Positions 63,792 through 64,000 of a stretch of 64,000 bases of DNA are shown one piece after another. Under the pieces are notes generated by a model. That model was not told the DNA's origin and ran no database searches. It saw nothing but the letters and a program-made list of their open reading frames with translations. Positions within the stretch are counted from its first letter, which is position 1. Every line of letters starts with the position of its first letter. The DNA is from Pterois miles (lineage: Eukaryota; Chordata; Actinopteri; Perciformes; Scorpaenidae). Location of the stretch: assembly GCA_947000775.1 (NCBI GenBank), contig CAMQGK010000552.1, positions 1,348,501 to 1,412,500 of the forward strand, written 5' to 3'. The position numbers and the translations under genes are program-made.

Positions 63792-64000
63792 GAATCCTTT
63801 GACAAAACCGGTAATTTTACGTCACAGAACACAGGAATTGCTGGTTTACCACTGCCTCAATCTGTTTGTTTGCGTTATTGTGTGACTTCAGTGAATCTGA
63901 ACTAACACTTTAAAACAAGTCACACAATAACAAAAACAAACTAACAGATCGAGGCAGTGGTCGACCAGCGACTAAAATTTGTGATTTTGTCAAAGGATTC
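63792..64000. mobile_element. Long foldback/MITE, cut by the window end
   Basis: The left arm 63792-63888 and right arm 63917-64000 are imperfect inverted repeats: gaatcctttgacaaaa / ttttgtcaaaggattc at the outside and tgtgactt / aagtcaca at the inside, with a 28-base loop. No open frame. The outer end may lie beyond the window. Confidence 0.8.

Overview
This is vertebrate, almost certainly teleost fish, genomic DNA. Genes are split by GT-AG introns, and coding sequence is sparse. Most of the DNA between exons is transposon-derived: Tc1/mariner, hAT-like MITEs, tRNA-headed SINEs, Tx1-like and other LINEs, and LTR elements. Long AT, GT and CT microsatellites are common. There are no prokaryotic features.

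Genic half (about 1-41 kb, all + strand). (1) The 3' part of an LDL-receptor-family gene occupies 2961-18262. Eleven exons encode three LDLa modules, two EGF modules, a YWTD/FWxx beta-propeller, a degenerate EGF, a transmembrane helix and a short tail. Its first exons lie before the window. The last intron appears to be of the GC-AG class. (2) About 6.4 kb downstream, 24692-28194 is a two-exon gene for the silent voltage-gated K+ channel subunit Kv8.2 (kcnv2). A candidate photoreceptor-type MARE/NRL element lies just upstream. In human, VLDLR and KCNV2 are also neighbours in the same orientation, so this looks like conserved synteny and points to a VLDLR-related receptor (vldlr duplicate or lrp13-like). 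(3) 36341-37480 is a single-coding-exon type II Golgi beta-1,3-N-acetylglucosaminyltransferase (b3gnt3-like). It may have an upstream 5' exon at about 32.6 kb carrying a uORF. (4) A CpG-rich, promoter-like segment at 40.7-41.04 kb, with a good splice donor, begins right after clustered polyadenylation signals. Its coding exons are not identified.

Transposon-rich half (about 41.5-64 kb). It contains an internally deleted Tigger/pogo-like element, a 1.1-kb irregular TATC/CAAGAAG satellite, and several SINEs. Next come a pile-up of minus-strand Tx1-like LINEs with chimeric ORF1 and nested solo LTRs, and two LTRs with tRNA-Pro primer-binding sites. One of these sites has captured almost a whole tRNA-Pro. 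After that follow a frameshifted gag whose downstream zinc knuckle/protease segment is inverted, and another minus-strand LINE split by an LTR that is itself split by a SINE. A minus-strand exon of an unrecognised fish protein family, with one in-frame stop, follows at 62.5-63.4 kb, and the window ends in a long foldback.

The three recognised genes show no sign of acting in one pathway: lipoprotein-receptor endocytosis, retinal K+ current modulation and Golgi glycan extension. The main novelty is in the mobile-element structures, chiefly the tRNA captured into a primer-binding site, plus the GC-AG intron and the uORF.
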